DNA of 64,000 nt from Mesorhizobium sp. AR02 (GTDB lineage: Bacteria; Pseudomonadota; Alphaproteobacteria; Rhizobiales; Rhizobiaceae). Location of the stretch: NCBI RefSeq assembly GCF_024746835.1, contig NZ_CP080531.1, positions 4,546,001 through 4,610,000 of the forward strand, given 5' to 3'. Under the pieces are notes generated by a model, which worked only from the letters and a program-made list of their open reading frames with translations, searched no databases and had not been told where the DNA came from. The translations under genes were made by a program, and so were the position numbers. Shown in pieces: positions 35,873-44,935 of this stretch (positions are counted from its first letter, which is position 1; each line of letters opens with the position of its first letter).

Positions 35873-36748
35873 ATGCCACATGGCAGGGAAATCTTTCGCG
35901 CCGGCAATGCCGATCTCGGCCAATTGCACCAGAGCCGCTGGCAATGGCTGGAGGAGGTCGCCGGGCCGGCGGTGGCGTTGCCGACCGAATATCCCGATGG
36001 CTACCATGTGCCGCAGCACCGCCACAGCCGCAGCCAGTTGCTGCACGCGCTGGTCGGCGTCGTGCTGGTGACGACGCGGCACGGGCGCTGGATGGTGCCG
36101 CCAGACCACGCGATGTGGATTCCGGCCGGCACGGAGCATTCCGTCGAGATGCTGGGCGATGTCTCGATGCGCTCGGTCTATGTCATGCCGGGCGCGATCC
36201 CGGGGCTGCCGGAAGGCTTGCGCGTCGTCGGCGTCACCGAGTTGATGCACAGCCTGATCGTGGAATCGGAGAAACTGCCGCAAGGCGGCGAGTTGGAAGG
36301 GCGCGGCGGGTTAATCATGAACCTGTTGCTGCATGAAATCCCGACCTTGCCGGAACGGCCGCTCGGCCTGCCATTCCCATCCGATCCGAGGCTGGCGGCG
36401 CTGTGCCGGCGCTTTGTCGCGGCACCTTCGCCGCATGCGACGATCGATGAATGGGCTGATGCCGCCGGCATGAGCCGGCGCTCCTTCACGCGCGCCTTCC
36501 AGCGCCAGACCGGCCTGTCGCTGTCGACATGGCGCCAGCAGGCCTGCCTGTTCGCGGCGCTGCCACGGCTCGCCGATGGCGAGCCGATCACCCGGGTGGC
36601 GCTCGATCTCGGCTATGACAGCGTGCCGGCCTTCATCACCATGTTCAAGCGCATGCTGGGCTCCTCGCCGCGCGGCTATATGCGCGGCGCGCGAGATGGC
36701 GAAGCCATGCGGCGAACCCCGCCTCGACTTGAGGCCCCGGCGCCGTGA
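35873..36748 (+). CDS. AraC-family transcriptional regulator with cupin domain
   Basis: This 291-aa regulator has an N-terminal cupin (about residues 40-120: HVPQHRHSRSQLLHAL and WMVPPDHAMWIPAGTEHS) and a C-terminal AraC domain with both helix-turn-helices (DEWADAAGMSRRSFTRAFQR and VALDLGYDSVPAFITMFKRM). It is divergent from the Fsr-like exporter and likely activates it in response to a small ligand held by the cupin. The reading frame ends two bases before a palindromic repeat. Confidence 0.92.
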   Translation: MPHGREIFRAGNADLGQLHQSRWQWLEEVAGPAVALPTEYPDGYHVPQHRHSRSQLLHALVGVVLVTTRHGRWMVPPDHAMWIPAGTEHSVEMLGDVSMRSVYVMPGAIPGLPEGLRVVGVTELMHSLIVESEKLPQGGELEGRGGLIMNLLLHEIPTLPERPLGLPFPSDPRLAALCRRFVAAPSPHATIDEWADAAGMSRRSFTRAFQRQTGLSLSTWRQQACLFAALPRLADGEPITRVALDLGYDSVPAFITMFKRMLGSSPRGYMRGARDGEAMRRTPPRLEAPAP

Positions 36749-36749
36749 C

Positions 36750-36822
36750 GCAATTCCCAAGGGAAAGCGCTGCGCGCTTTTCCCGGGAAAACCGCGTCAC
36801 ACTTTTCCTGGAATTGCTCTAG
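36750..36822. repeat. Palindromic repeat, 73-base form (right edge of the accessory block)
   Basis: It has the same ends as the copy at 16086-16133 (gcaattccc... / ...cctggaattgctct), with a longer interior holding two nested hairpins around gggaaaagcgc-like arms. The CTA at 36819-36821 is the stop codon (TAG) of prs, so the element abuts the gene end in the same way as at 16131. Confidence 0.8.
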
Positions 36823-37754
36823 TCGAACAGGCTCGACACCGATTCCTCGGTCGCCGTGCGCGATATCGCTTCGCCCATCAGGTCGGCGATCGAGATGACG
36901 CGGATGTTGGGTGCGTCGAGCACGCCTTGCGTCGGCTGGATGGAATCGGTGATCACCAGCTCCTGCAGCTTCGAGCCGCTGATGCGGGCGACAGCGCCGC
37001 CCGACAGCACACCATGGGTGATATAGGCGGTGACACTGGTGGCGCCGTTGGCCAAGAGCGCATCGGCGGCGTTGCACAGCGTGCCGCCGGAATCGACGAT
37101 GTCGTCGATCAGCAGGCAATCCTTGCCGGCGACCGCGCCGATGATGTTCATGACTTCCGATTCGCCTGGGCGCTCACGGCGCTTGTCGACGATGGCGAGT
37201 TGCGCATCGAAGCGCTTGGCCAGCGCACGCGCCCGCACCACGCCGCCAATGTCGGGCGAGACCACCACGACATTGCCGAGCTGCTTGTATTTCGCCTTCA
37301 CGTCGCGGGCCATCACCGGCACCGAAAACAGATTGTCGGTCGGGATGTCGAAGAAACCCTGGATCTGGCCGGCATGGAGGTCGAGCGTCAGAACCCGGTC
37401 GACGCCGGCGCGGGTGATCATGTTGGCGACCAGCTTGGCCGAGATCGGCGTGCGGCCCGACGCCCGGCGATCCTGCCTTGCATAGCCGAAATAGGGAATC
37501 ACCGCCGTGATGCGCTTGGCCGAGGAGCGCATGAAAGCGTCGATCATGATGAGCAGTTCCATCAGGTGATCGTTGGTCGGGAATGAGGTCGACTGGAGGA
37601 TGAAGACATCCTCGCCGCGAACGTTTTCCTGGATTTCGACGAAGATTTCCTGGTCGGCGAAGCGCCTGACACTGGCCTTGCCCAGCGGGATGTTGAGATA
37701 GCGGGCGACCGCTTCGGCCAGCACCCTGTTGGAATTGCCCGCGAAGAGTTTCAT
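36819..37754 (-). CDS. prs: Ribose-phosphate pyrophosphokinase (PRPP synthetase)
   Basis: This enzyme makes PRPP from ribose-5-phosphate and ATP for nucleotide, His and Trp synthesis. The 311-aa protein starts MKLFAGNSN and has [11 protein letters not shown], the ATP-binding [10 protein letters not shown], the flexible loop [10 protein letters not shown] and the PRPP loop [13 protein letters not shown]. Its ATG at 37754 matches the family N-terminus. In many bacteria it is followed by rplY/ctc; here an accessory block of about 20 kb intervenes. Confidence 0.97.
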   Translation of the reverse strand: MKLFAGNSNRVLAEAVARYLNIPLGKASVRRFADQEIFVEIQENVRGEDVFILQSTSFPTNDHLMELLIMIDAFMRSSAKRITAVIPYFGYARQDRRASGRTPISAKLVANMITRAGVDRVLTLDLHAGQIQGFFDIPTDNLFSVPVMARDVKAKYKQLGNVVVVSPDIGGVVRARALAKRFDAQLAIVDKRRERPGESEVMNIIGAVAGKDCLLIDDIVDSGGTLCNAADALLANGATSVTAYITHGVLSGGAVARISGSKLQELVITDSIQPTQGVLDAPNIRVISIADLMGEAISRTATEESVSSLFD

Positions 37755-37922
37755 GCACCGTTCCTGGTGGAGGATGGGAAGGCCTGACAGACTCTCCCGC
37801 ACCTTTTAACCGGGCTTTTAGCGGCCCGCGCCGGTATTGCAAGCGCCGAGATCGGGAATCCGCCGGCTAAACTCAAGAAAGGTTCGTGCCATCGCCGAGA
37901 GGCAACACTTCAGCACGCCTTG

Positions 37923-38546
37923 CTAGCCCGCCTTGCCGCCAAGAAACGCCGCGAACTGGTCGATGGTCTGGTCGGCGATCGCCTGCATGGTGGCCGGCGA
38001 GACCGCCTTCCAGCTGTCGGCGCCGGAATTGGTGGAAGCTGCCTTCATCTGGCCGTTGATGCGGTGCAGGCGATTGCCGGCCGGGTCGTAGACATCCCAG
38101 ACATAGATGACGGTGGTGTCCTTGCCTTCCGAAATCGCCGAGAAATAGCCCTTCAGCACATGGGTCGCGGTCTGGTCGGCGCTGCCGGCAAGCGTAATTC
38201 CACGCTGTTTGGCGCGCGTCTGCAATTCCGCCGTCAGCGGTGTGGCGGCCTCCACCGAAGCGCCGACGATCGGCGCGATCTGCAGCCGGGTCTTCGACAG
38301 GATGGCAGCAGCCTGGGCTGAAGTGAGCGGCGGGGTGGTGGTTGCGGCCGCGCCGGTGGTCGTTGCAGGAACGCCCGTGGCGGTGGCAGGCGCGGCTGGT
38401 GACGTGGCGGCAGCGGTGGCCGCAGTGCTGCCTTGCGCTGCCGGCGGCGTGATGGCGGAAGGTTCGAGAACGTCCTTTGCGTTGGTGCAGGAGGCAAGAG
38501 CCAATGCCACAAGCAATGACACGGTCGTCATATGCGATCGTCTCAT
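37923..38546 (-). CDS. Lipoprotein with alanine/threonine-rich linker
   Basis: This 207-aa lipoprotein has a signal peptide ending in the lipobox LASC (C at about residue 20), then a long Ala/Thr/Pro linker (about residues 30-80), and a folded C-terminal domain of about 120 aa (QTATHVLKGYFSAISEGKDTTVIYVWDVYDPAGNRLHRINGQ shows a beta-rich pattern). The ATG at 38546 has AAGG just upstream. It sits between prs and an M24-fold gene and may be envelope-anchored. I do not recognise its function. Confidence 0.8.
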   Translation of the reverse strand: MRRSHMTTVSLLVALALASCTNAKDVLEPSAITPPAAQGSTAATAAATSPAAPATATGVPATTTGAAATTTPPLTSAQAAAILSKTRLQIAPIVGASVEAATPLTAELQTRAKQRGITLAGSADQTATHVLKGYFSAISEGKDTTVIYVWDVYDPAGNRLHRINGQMKAASTNSGADSWKAVSPATMQAIADQTIDQFAAFLGGKAG

Positions 38547-38589
38547 TTGCCTTCTAACTCCTTGGCGAAGAACGCCTCCCATTATGGAT

Positions 38590-39741
38590 TCACTGTACGA
38601 TCAAGTCGAGATCATGGCGGGAGAGCGGCTTCGGCTGGGATTCGGTGGTCAGGTAGGTGCGGCCAAGCGTCATTGCCGTCTCGGTCTCGGAATCCATGAT
38701 GATCATGTGGGCGAACAGCGTCATATGCGGCGCGATCGGCTCGGGGTTGCCCTGGTAGAACATCGGCATATCCATCCAGGACGGCGTGAAGCGGGCGCCG
38801 ACCGAATAGCCGCAGGCGTTCAGCCGGTGCTTGGTCAGGCCGTGCGCCTCCATGGTGCGGGCATGCGCATCGAAGACATCGCCGAAGCTGTTGCCCGGCG
38901 TCATCGCCTTTTCCACCGCGAGAAGGGCGGCACGCGCGGCGTCGAACAGTTCCTGATGGCGCTTCGACACCTTGCCGGTCAGCACGGTGCGCATCATCGG
39001 CGCGTGGTAATGATGGAAGACACCGGCCCATTCGAGCGTCAGCTGGTCGTTCTTGGTGAGCTTGCGGCGCCCGGCCTTGTAGCGGCAGAGCAGGGCGTCG
39101 ACGCCGGAGCCGATGATGAACTCATTGGCCGGATAGTCGCCGCCGCCGGCAAAGACAGCGCCCTGCATGGCGGCCAGGATCAGCGCTTCGTCGCCGCCCT
39201 GCTTGATCAGCGGCAGTGCCGCGTCCAGTGCATCGTCGGAGAGGTTCGCGGCCTTCTCGGCTTTGGCGATCTCGGCCGGGCTCTTGAACAGGCGCAGCCG
39301 GCCGACGATGCCGGACGCGTCGGCGATCTGGCCGAAGGTCTGCAACTGCTCGTCCAGCCGGCGGCCATTATAGGCGGTCAGGCCGTGCGTGTCGTATTCG
39401 ACGCCGATGCGGGCGCCGAGCAGGTTGAGATCGTTGAGCAGATTGCGCAGGTCGACCGCCGGGTTGGCGCCGTTGCGATCAGTCCACAGCACGATGTCGT
39501 CGATGATCGAGGTGTGACGAGCCTGGCGCAGGTCGGCCGAGCGGGTCAAAAGCACCATCGAGCCGTCGGCCTTCACCACCAGGCACTGGAAGAAGCAGAA
39601 GCCGAACGTGTCGTAGCCGGTCAGCCAGTACATGCTTTCCTGCGCGAACAGCAGGATGGCGTCGAGCTTCTTCTCGGCCATCTCGATCATCAGCCGGTCA
39701 CGCCGCGCGTCAAATTCCGATCGTTCAAAATGCAGCGCCAT
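38590..39741 (-). CDS. M24-fold (creatinase/ectoine hydrolase-like) protein without metal ligands
   Basis: This 383-aa protein has the creatinase N-terminal domain (about residues 1-150) and the pita-bread C-terminal domain, related to Xaa-Pro peptidases. The metal ligand positions look lost: the usual first Asp region reads TLEWAGVF, the second reads HYHAPMMRT, and the late Glu regions read IIMDSETE and LGRTYLTTE. GYSVGARFTPSWMD resembles ectoine hydrolases and creatinase, which work without metal. A hydrolase of a guanidino or cyclic amine compound is possible. It overlaps pgeF by one base (TAATG). Confidence 0.82.
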   Translation of the reverse strand: MALHFERSEFDARRDRLMIEMAEKKLDAILLFAQESMYWLTGYDTFGFCFFQCLVVKADGSMVLLTRSADLRQARHTSIIDDIVLWTDRNGANPAVDLRNLLNDLNLLGARIGVEYDTHGLTAYNGRRLDEQLQTFGQIADASGIVGRLRLFKSPAEIAKAEKAANLSDDALDAALPLIKQGGDEALILAAMQGAVFAGGGDYPANEFIIGSGVDALLCRYKAGRRKLTKNDQLTLEWAGVFHHYHAPMMRTVLTGKVSKRHQELFDAARAALLAVEKAMTPGNSFGDVFDAHARTMEAHGLTKHRLNACGYSVGARFTPSWMDMPMFYQGNPEPIAPHMTLFAHMIIMDSETETAMTLGRTYLTTESQPKPLSRHDLDLIVQ

Positions 39742-40535
39742 TATTCATTCTCCAAAACGATGGCCGAAACCTGCCGGCCGTAATCGGATTCCCCACGGTG
39801 CGTGGTGCGCCGGTAGGAGTAAAACAGATCTTCCTCGGCATAGGTGCAGCGGCCGAGGCCCTCGGCGGTCACCCCGGCCCTGGCCAGCCGGTCGACCGTG
39901 TAGCTGGCGAGGTCGAACATGGCATGACCTGATGTGGCGGAGGGCGCGAAGTAGCCGATATTTTCGGCATCGGCCTCGACGAAGCGGGCGACGAATTCAG
40001 GCCCGACCTCGTAATTGTCGGGTCCGATCGAAGGGCCGAGCACGGCAACGATGTTTTCGCGCCGGGCACCCAGGCTTTCCATGGCGGCAATGGTGTTTTC
40101 CAGCACGCCCGTAAAAGCGCCTTTCCAGCCGGCGTGCGCCGCGCCGATGATGCGCGCCCCGGCATCCGCGAACAGCACCGGGCCGCAGTCGGCGGTCGAG
40201 GCGCCGATGGCGATCCCCGGCCGGTCGGTGACGATGGCATCGGCCTTCGGGCGTTCGCCGGCAAAGGGTTCCCTGGCGACAATGACGTCGGGGGAATGGA
40301 TCTGCCAGGCGGTCAACAGATGGCTCGCCGGCACGCCCATCCAGGCGGCGACACGGGCGCGGTTCTCGGCCACCAGCGCCTTGTCGTCATCCGATCCGGC
40401 GCCGATGTTGAGGCCCTGGTAGATGCCGGTCGAGACGCCGCCGGTGCGGGTGAAATAGCCGTGGCGGATGCCTTGTGCCTGCGCCTTGTCCAGCAGCGGC
40501 GACCGAACGGGATCCGGTTTGGTCTGATTCAGCAT
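39741..40535 (-). CDS. pgeF: Purine nucleoside phosphorylase / polyphenol oxidase family protein (YfiH, PgeF)
   Basis: This 264-aa protein belongs to the YfiH/DUF152 family, which acts on peptidoglycan amide errors and on adenosine. The zinc-binding motif TADCGPVLF and AAHAGWKG, plus the N-terminal IRHGYFTRTGGVS, are typical. The ATG at 40535 gives MLNQTK; a longer frame upstream shows no family match. It overlaps the M24-fold gene and lies about 100 bases after the MidA-like gene. Confidence 0.93.
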   Translation of the reverse strand: MLNQTKPDPVRSPLLDKAQAQGIRHGYFTRTGGVSTGIYQGLNIGAGSDDDKALVAENRARVAAWMGVPASHLLTAWQIHSPDVIVAREPFAGERPKADAIVTDRPGIAIGASTADCGPVLFADAGARIIGAAHAGWKGAFTGVLENTIAAMESLGARRENIVAVLGPSIGPDNYEVGPEFVARFVEADAENIGYFAPSATSGHAMFDLASYTVDRLARAGVTAEGLGRCTYAEEDLFYSYRRTTHRGESDYGRQVSAIVLENE

Positions 40536-40638
40536 GCGGGCGTTGTTGTCCGTGTGGGCGGTTTCGTCAAGAAAAAGCGGCCGGCGGCCGGGCCGCTCTT
40601 TTACCGGACGGGAGATTGGGAGGGGCAGCGGTGAAAAG

Positions 40639-41727
40639 TCAATCCGCCGTGGCAAACGGCCGGATGGTCACACCGCGCGGCAGGACGGCAAGCGCCTTGA
40701 ACAGTTCGCCCATGGCCTGCGGGCCGGCTAGACGCTCGACATCGCCGGTGATCTTGTCGCGGGCCGCCTGGCCGGCATCGGCGCCAAGCCTGCCGGCGCG
40801 CTCGAGAATGCCCATGCCGAGCAGGAAATCGCCTTGCGTCGACAGATGGGCGTCGAGACCATGCGCGCGCACGGTTGCGGCAAGGGCGGCGAAATCGACA
40901 TGCGAGGTGAGGTCAGCTTCGCCGGGATTGGCCAGCACATCTTCGTGATTGTGCCGGCGCAAGGCCTGCAGAGTGTCGCCGACACCCGGTTGCAGATGGC
41001 CATAGTCGAGGAACAGGCCGGCGCCGCCATGGCGGGCCATACGCTCGGCAATGGCCGCCATCAGGGCGGTGCGGGCGGGCGCGACCTCGACGATCGCGCC
41101 TTGCGGCGCTTCAGCCGCGTTAACGGGCAATAGCGTCGGGTCGACCGAGCCGGCGCCGGCGAAGAAAGACAGGGCGTCCTCGTCGTCGAGGCCGACCATG
41201 CGCTCGCGCCAGCCTGTGCCGGCGCGGACGAACTGGCGGATCGGCACGGCGTCGAACAATTCGTTGCCGACGATGAGCAGTGGCTGACCCTGCAGGGTCT
41301 CGATGGTCTCGTGCCAGCGAACCGCGAAAGGTGTCGCGCCAAGAGTCTGTTTTTGGACCTCGGTCAGGCGCGGACTGGTCTCGATCATGGCGAAGGCAGC
41401 GCCGTTGGTCAGATCAGGATCGAGCCGCGACAGCGTGCGCAGCATGTCCTTCATCAGCGTGCCACGGCCCGGGCCGATCTCGGCGATGGTGACCGGCATC
41501 GGTTTGCCCGTCGCCAGCCACGCCTGGTAGAGCCAGACGGCGACGAGTTCGCCGAACATCTGGCTGATCTCCGGCGCGGTGACGAAATCGCCGGCGGCGC
41601 CGAACGGCTCGCGCGTCGTGTAGTAGCCGTCCGCGGGGTCGAACAGGCACATCGCCATGTATTCGTTGACGGGAAGGGGGCCGAGCGCCTCGATCAGGTC
41701 GACGATGCGGGTCTTCAGCCGCGTCAT
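40639..41727 (-). CDS. SAM-dependent methyltransferase of the MidA/NDUFAF7 family
   Basis: This 362-aa protein is the bacterial relative of NDUFAF7, a protein-arginine methyltransferase for complex I assembly. The SAM-binding loop [17 protein letters not shown] lies near residue 83, followed by [18 protein letters not shown] and [12 protein letters not shown]. Its ATG overlaps the lgt stop by four bases (ATGA), so the two are coupled; this lgt-midA-pgeF order is common in Rhizobiales. Confidence 0.92.
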   Translation of the reverse strand: MTRLKTRIVDLIEALGPLPVNEYMAMCLFDPADGYYTTREPFGAAGDFVTAPEISQMFGELVAVWLYQAWLATGKPMPVTIAEIGPGRGTLMKDMLRTLSRLDPDLTNGAAFAMIETSPRLTEVQKQTLGATPFAVRWHETIETLQGQPLLIVGNELFDAVPIRQFVRAGTGWRERMVGLDDEDALSFFAGAGSVDPTLLPVNAAEAPQGAIVEVAPARTALMAAIAERMARHGGAGLFLDYGHLQPGVGDTLQALRRHNHEDVLANPGEADLTSHVDFAALAATVRAHGLDAHLSTQGDFLLGMGILERAGRLGADAGQAARDKITGDVERLAGPQAMGELFKALAVLPRGVTIRPFATAD

Positions 41728-42584
41728 GTCGCCTGCGGCTGCGCTTGCGTCACCGGCTTGGCGGTCACCATCGCCCAGATGCCGGCCAGCACCATCGGCG
41801 TCGACAGGATCATGCCCATGGTCAGCCAGTTGGTGCCGAGGAGGTAGCCGAGTTGCTGGTCGGGCTCGCGGAAGAACTCGACAAAGATGCGCGACAGGCC
41901 GTAGCCGCAGATGAAGGCGCCGCCGACGAAGCGCGGCGTCTTCAGCTTGAGACGCGAATGGGTGAGGATGCGCAGCACGATAAACAGCACGATGCCTTCG
42001 AGGAATGCTTCGTAAAGTTGGCTGGGATGGCGGGTGAACGGTCCGCCATTGGGGAATTCTATTCCCCACGGCACGTCGGTCGGCCGGCCCCAGAGCTCGG
42101 AATTGATGAAGTTGGCGACGCGCACCAGGCCTAGCCCAACCGGCACGCCGGCGGCCACGACATCGAACAGCGACCAGGTGCGGATGCCGCGCTTGATGGA
42201 AAACAGCGTCATGGCCAGGATGACGCCGAGCAGGCCGCCATGAAACGACATGCCGCCTTGCCAGACCGCGAAGATGTCGAGCGGATGGGCGATGTAGCGT
42301 GCCAAATCGTAGAACAGCACATAGCCGGTGCGGCCGCCGAGCACGACGCCGATCGCCGCCCAGACGATGAAATCGTCGAGGTCCTCCGGTTTCATCGGCA
42401 AGATGCCGTCGGGCCACAGTTTCGGGTTGGCGGCGAGACGCTTGGCATACCACCAGGCAAACAGGATACCGACGATATAGCCGACGCCGTACCAGTGCAC
42501 CGCCAGCGGCCCGATCTGGATGAGGATCGGGTTGATGTTGGGGAAGGGCAACGAGGCCAGCGGCAGCAGGAAATATTCGTTCAA
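41724..42584 (-). CDS. lgt: Prolipoprotein diacylglyceryl transferase
   Basis: Lgt attaches a diacylglyceryl group to the lipobox cysteine of prolipoproteins in the inner membrane. The 286-aa protein has about seven helices, the catalytic-loop block [10 protein letters not shown], the Lgt signature [15 protein letters not shown], and HPSQLYEA. The lipoprotein and Kazal-domain genes in this window would be substrates. It starts the lgt-midA-pgeF unit. Confidence 0.96.
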   Translation of the reverse strand: MNEYFLLPLASLPFPNINPILIQIGPLAVHWYGVGYIVGILFAWWYAKRLAANPKLWPDGILPMKPEDLDDFIVWAAIGVVLGGRTGYVLFYDLARYIAHPLDIFAVWQGGMSFHGGLLGVILAMTLFSIKRGIRTWSLFDVVAAGVPVGLGLVRVANFINSELWGRPTDVPWGIEFPNGGPFTRHPSQLYEAFLEGIVLFIVLRILTHSRLKLKTPRFVGGAFICGYGLSRIFVEFFREPDQQLGYLLGTNWLTMGMILSTPMVLAGIWAMVTAKPVTQAQPQAT

Positions 42585-42718
42585 CGGGGAGCTCTCGGTT
42601 GCGGTCGCGTTCGGGCGCGGACCATGCGGCAGGGTTTTGGCAGGGTCAAGGCAACGTGGTCGCCGTCAAGTGCCGGGACGAATTCTCACTGCGAACCATC
42701 GCGTCGTGCGTGTTGAAC

Positions 42719-42952
42719 TCAACCCTTGGCGGCCACCAACTGCCGCAACGCGTCGTTGATCCTGTCCTGCCAGCCGGGGCCATCCTCCTGGAAATGGTCT
42801 AGCACGGCCCGGTCGATCCGGATCGAGACAAGCTCGCGGACATTCGGGGCGGTCGAGGCTTCGCGAATGGGCGCTGCAGGCTTCTTGATCGGCTTGAAGG
42901 CCGCTTCGGCGGCTGCCATCGGATTTGTCGGTCGGCGCGGGGGCGTTGCCAT
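42719..42952 (-). CDS. BrnA-like (DUF4415) antitoxin-type protein, orphan
   Basis: The 77-aa product has a basic, disordered N-terminus and a C-terminal ribbon-helix-helix-like segment VSIRIDRAVLDHFQEDGPGW followed by QDRINDALRQLV, the pattern of BrnA/DUF4415 antitoxins. No BrnT-type toxin is encoded on either side. It may be a lone regulator or the leftover of a toxin-antitoxin pair. The start at 42952 is the ATG nearest the domain; a longer frame continues upstream without a clear signal. Confidence 0.68.
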   Translation of the reverse strand: MATPPRRPTNPMAAAEAAFKPIKKPAAPIREASTAPNVRELVSIRIDRAVLDHFQEDGPGWQDRINDALRQLVAAKG

Positions 42953-43166
42953 TGGTTGACCCTGACTGGAGCGTGCTGAAGCACTACGTGGTGACGACAC
43001 AGTAGGCGATTTGGCGTCCTTAAGTACAGCTTGGGACGATTTGAAGGCTTCGCATAAGCATGGCATCCCCATGCGCCATAGCAACGCAGAGCCCGCACCA
43101 GGCCTCAACGTTCTTGCATTCCGCGCTCTGCGCCACTACGTCATTTCAAGCAAGCGAGGATTTGCC

Positions 43167-43469
43167 ATGTCGACCGGACCGAACCGCATTCTCGATGAAT
43201 TCGCCAAGCTGATGACCGATGCCGCGGGTGCCGCGCAAGGCGTTCGCCGCGAGGTGGAGACTGCCTTCAAGGGGCAGGCGGAGCGCATCCTCAATTCGAT
43301 GGACGTGGTGCAGCGCGAGGAATTCGAGGCCGCGCGCGAGATGGCCGCCAAGGCCCGGGACGAGAATGCCAGGCTTGCCGCCCGCATCGAAGCGCTCGAG
43401 GCGAAGCTCGCCGAACTGGCCGGTGATGCCGCACCAGCGGCGGCGGCGAAGCCCCGCGCAAAAAAATAA
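43167..43469 (+). CDS. ubiK: UbiK/YqiC-type accessory factor (BMFP family)
   Basis: This 100-aa helical protein matches the BMFP/UbiK family, which helps ubiquinone synthesis and promotes membrane fusion. A helical N-terminal part (ILDEFAKLMTDAAGAAQGVR) is followed by a coiled coil (about residues 53-85, REEFEAAREMAAKARDENAR and ALEAKLAEL) and a basic tail KPRAKK. A GCGAGGA site lies just before the ATG. Confidence 0.85.
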   Translation: MSTGPNRILDEFAKLMTDAAGAAQGVRREVETAFKGQAERILNSMDVVQREEFEAAREMAAKARDENARLAARIEALEAKLAELAGDAAPAAAAKPRAKK

Positions 43470-43790
43470 TCGTTAAACTTTTCCACATAGTCCGATCCTG
43501 AAAATCGCTTTGCCGTGAATCGCTTAACGGCATTGCATGAATCTTTGTGACAGCGCCTTTCCACATGCGAATGCCGCAGTGCGAAAAATTGGGCTGTTCA
43601 CGCGACTCCCGATCAATAGACTGAATTTGTTGCATGATTCGGAGCAGGGTCATGCGGCCGGGCGGTGGGGTCCGGTCTGGGGTCTTTGCGTCGAGAAGTC
43701 CTGGCCGTCCGAGTTCTAGATCAGATTGTTCGTTGTGTGCCCTCCCGCGGAGCGTGTGGCGGCGCTCCTCAGAACGACAGGAAGCATTCC
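43470..43790. other. Intergenic region before the YbjN-like gene
   Basis: About 320 bases with no gene I can support. It holds A/T-rich patches near 43475-43495 and 43585-43630 that could be promoters, and a G-rich stretch at 43655-43685. No terminator hairpin of note is seen. Confidence 0.4.
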
Positions 43791-44291
43791 ATGGAACTTC
43801 TCGAACTCGAATACTCCCGCGAAATCCATCCGGTGGATGTTATCGAGCAGGTGGCGCACAACAATGACTGGTCCTTTGAACGGGCCGGCGATGATGAAAT
43901 TTCGATTTCGGTCGCCGGCAGCTGGACCGACTATCACGTCTCCTTCTCTTGGATGGAGGATTTCGAGGCGCTGCACCTGGCCTGCGCCTTCGACATCAAG
44001 GTGCCGGAGACCCGCGCGCTGGAAGTGATGCGGCTGTTGTCGCTGATCAACGAGCAGATGCTGTTCGGCCATTTCGACCTCTGGGAGCAGGAGGGCGCGA
44101 TCATGTTTCGCCAGTCGCTGCTTTTGGCCGGCGGGGTCGAGCCGTCGAGCCAGCAGGTCGAGGTGCTTCTGTCCTCGGCGCTGGAAGCCTGCGAATGCTA
44201 TTTCCAGGCGTTCCAGTTCGTCGTCTGGTCGGGAACCTCGGCCAAGGACGCGCTGGCCGGCGTGCTGTTCGAGACCTACGGCAACGCCTGA
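43791..44291 (+). CDS. YbjN-domain protein
   Basis: This 166-aa protein has the YbjN/DUF1790 domain: MELLELEYSREIHPVDVIEQ, then DDEISISVAGSWTDYHVSFS and LINEQMLFGHFDLWEQEGAI. YbjN proteins belong to the type III secretion-chaperone-like fold and are linked to motility and stress in enterics, but the alphaproteobacterial role is unknown. AGGAAGC precedes the ATG. It is 11 bases upstream of a CsaA-like gene, so the two are likely co-transcribed. Confidence 0.87.
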   Translation: MELLELEYSREIHPVDVIEQVAHNNDWSFERAGDDEISISVAGSWTDYHVSFSWMEDFEALHLACAFDIKVPETRALEVMRLLSLINEQMLFGHFDLWEQEGAIMFRQSLLLAGGVEPSSQQVEVLLSSALEACECYFQAFQFVVWSGTSAKDALAGVLFETYGNA

Positions 44292-44302
44292 GCAGTACGT
44301 GA

Positions 44303-44662
44303 ATGAGTGCAAGCAAAGAGCGCAAGCCCGAGATCAGTTTTGCCGATTTCGATCGTGTCGACATCCGCGCCGGCACGATTATCGAGGCCGAACCTTTTCC
44401 CGAGGCGCGCAAGCCTGCCTTCAAGCTGAAGATCGATTTCGGACCTGACATCGGCATCAAGAAATCGTCGGCGCAGATCACCAAATACTATACGCCCGAA
44501 ACGCTGGTCGGCCGGCAGGTGTTCGCGGTGGTCAATTTCCCGCCCCGCCAGATCGGGCCGTTCATGTCCGAAGTGCTGACGCTGGGCTTTCCCGACGAGG
44601 AGGGCGCCGTGGTGCTCGGCGCGATCGAGCGCAGGGTGCCGGACGGCGGGCGGCTGTTCTGA
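44303..44662 (+). CDS. csaA: tRNA-binding protein, CsaA-like
   Basis: This 119-aa protein is a stand-alone OB-fold tRNA-binding domain of the CsaA/YgjH type (related to the EMAP II and MetRS C-terminal domain). [22 protein letters not shown] and KKSSAQIT, then ALGF-like LTLGFPDE, mark the fold. CsaA is described as a dimeric chaperone-like protein aiding protein export. It ends three bases before a palindromic mobile-like element. Confidence 0.88.
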   Translation: MSASKERKPEISFADFDRVDIRAGTIIEAEPFPEARKPAFKLKIDFGPDIGIKKSSAQITKYYTPETLVGRQVFAVVNFPPRQIGPFMSEVLTLGFPDEEGAVVLGAIERRVPDGGRLF

Positions 44663-44664
44663 CT

Positions 44665-44903
44665 TTCGTCATCCACGGGCGGAGCGGGCGCGGAGCGACC
44701 GCGCAGACCCGAGGATCCATGCCGCGACAGTGGCCGAAGAGCGGAGCGGTCCAGAAAGTCGTCTTGCCTCTGATCCAGCATAAATGGCTTCGCGGCTATT
44801 CATGGTCCGCAGACTCTTCACCGCAGCGGATGCTTCTAGCTCACGGAATGGATCCTCGGGTCTGCGCGCCGGCTTTGCCGACGCTCCGCCCGTGGATGAC
44901 GAA
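44665..44903. repeat. 239-base palindromic MITE-like element, complete copy
   Basis: Perfect 21-base inverted ends lie at 44665-44685 and 44883-44903. Inside them, a second pair of perfect 19-base inverted segments lies at 44702-44720 and 44848-44866. The interior codes for nothing recognisable. It starts three bases after the csaA-like stop and fills nearly the whole gap to the glycosyltransferase gene. A second copy begins at 58305 with the same 21 bases. Confidence 0.85.
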
Positions 44904-44935
44904 GGAGGGAGGCTCGCCATCCTGCGCGCCAGGCC

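Noticed and set aside
35722..35907. Longer Fsr-like protein starting at the ATG at 35907
   Set aside because: It would overlap the divergent AraC gene start by 35 bases and adds a low-complexity tail; the TTG start at 35721 matches the family length. It is not ruled out.
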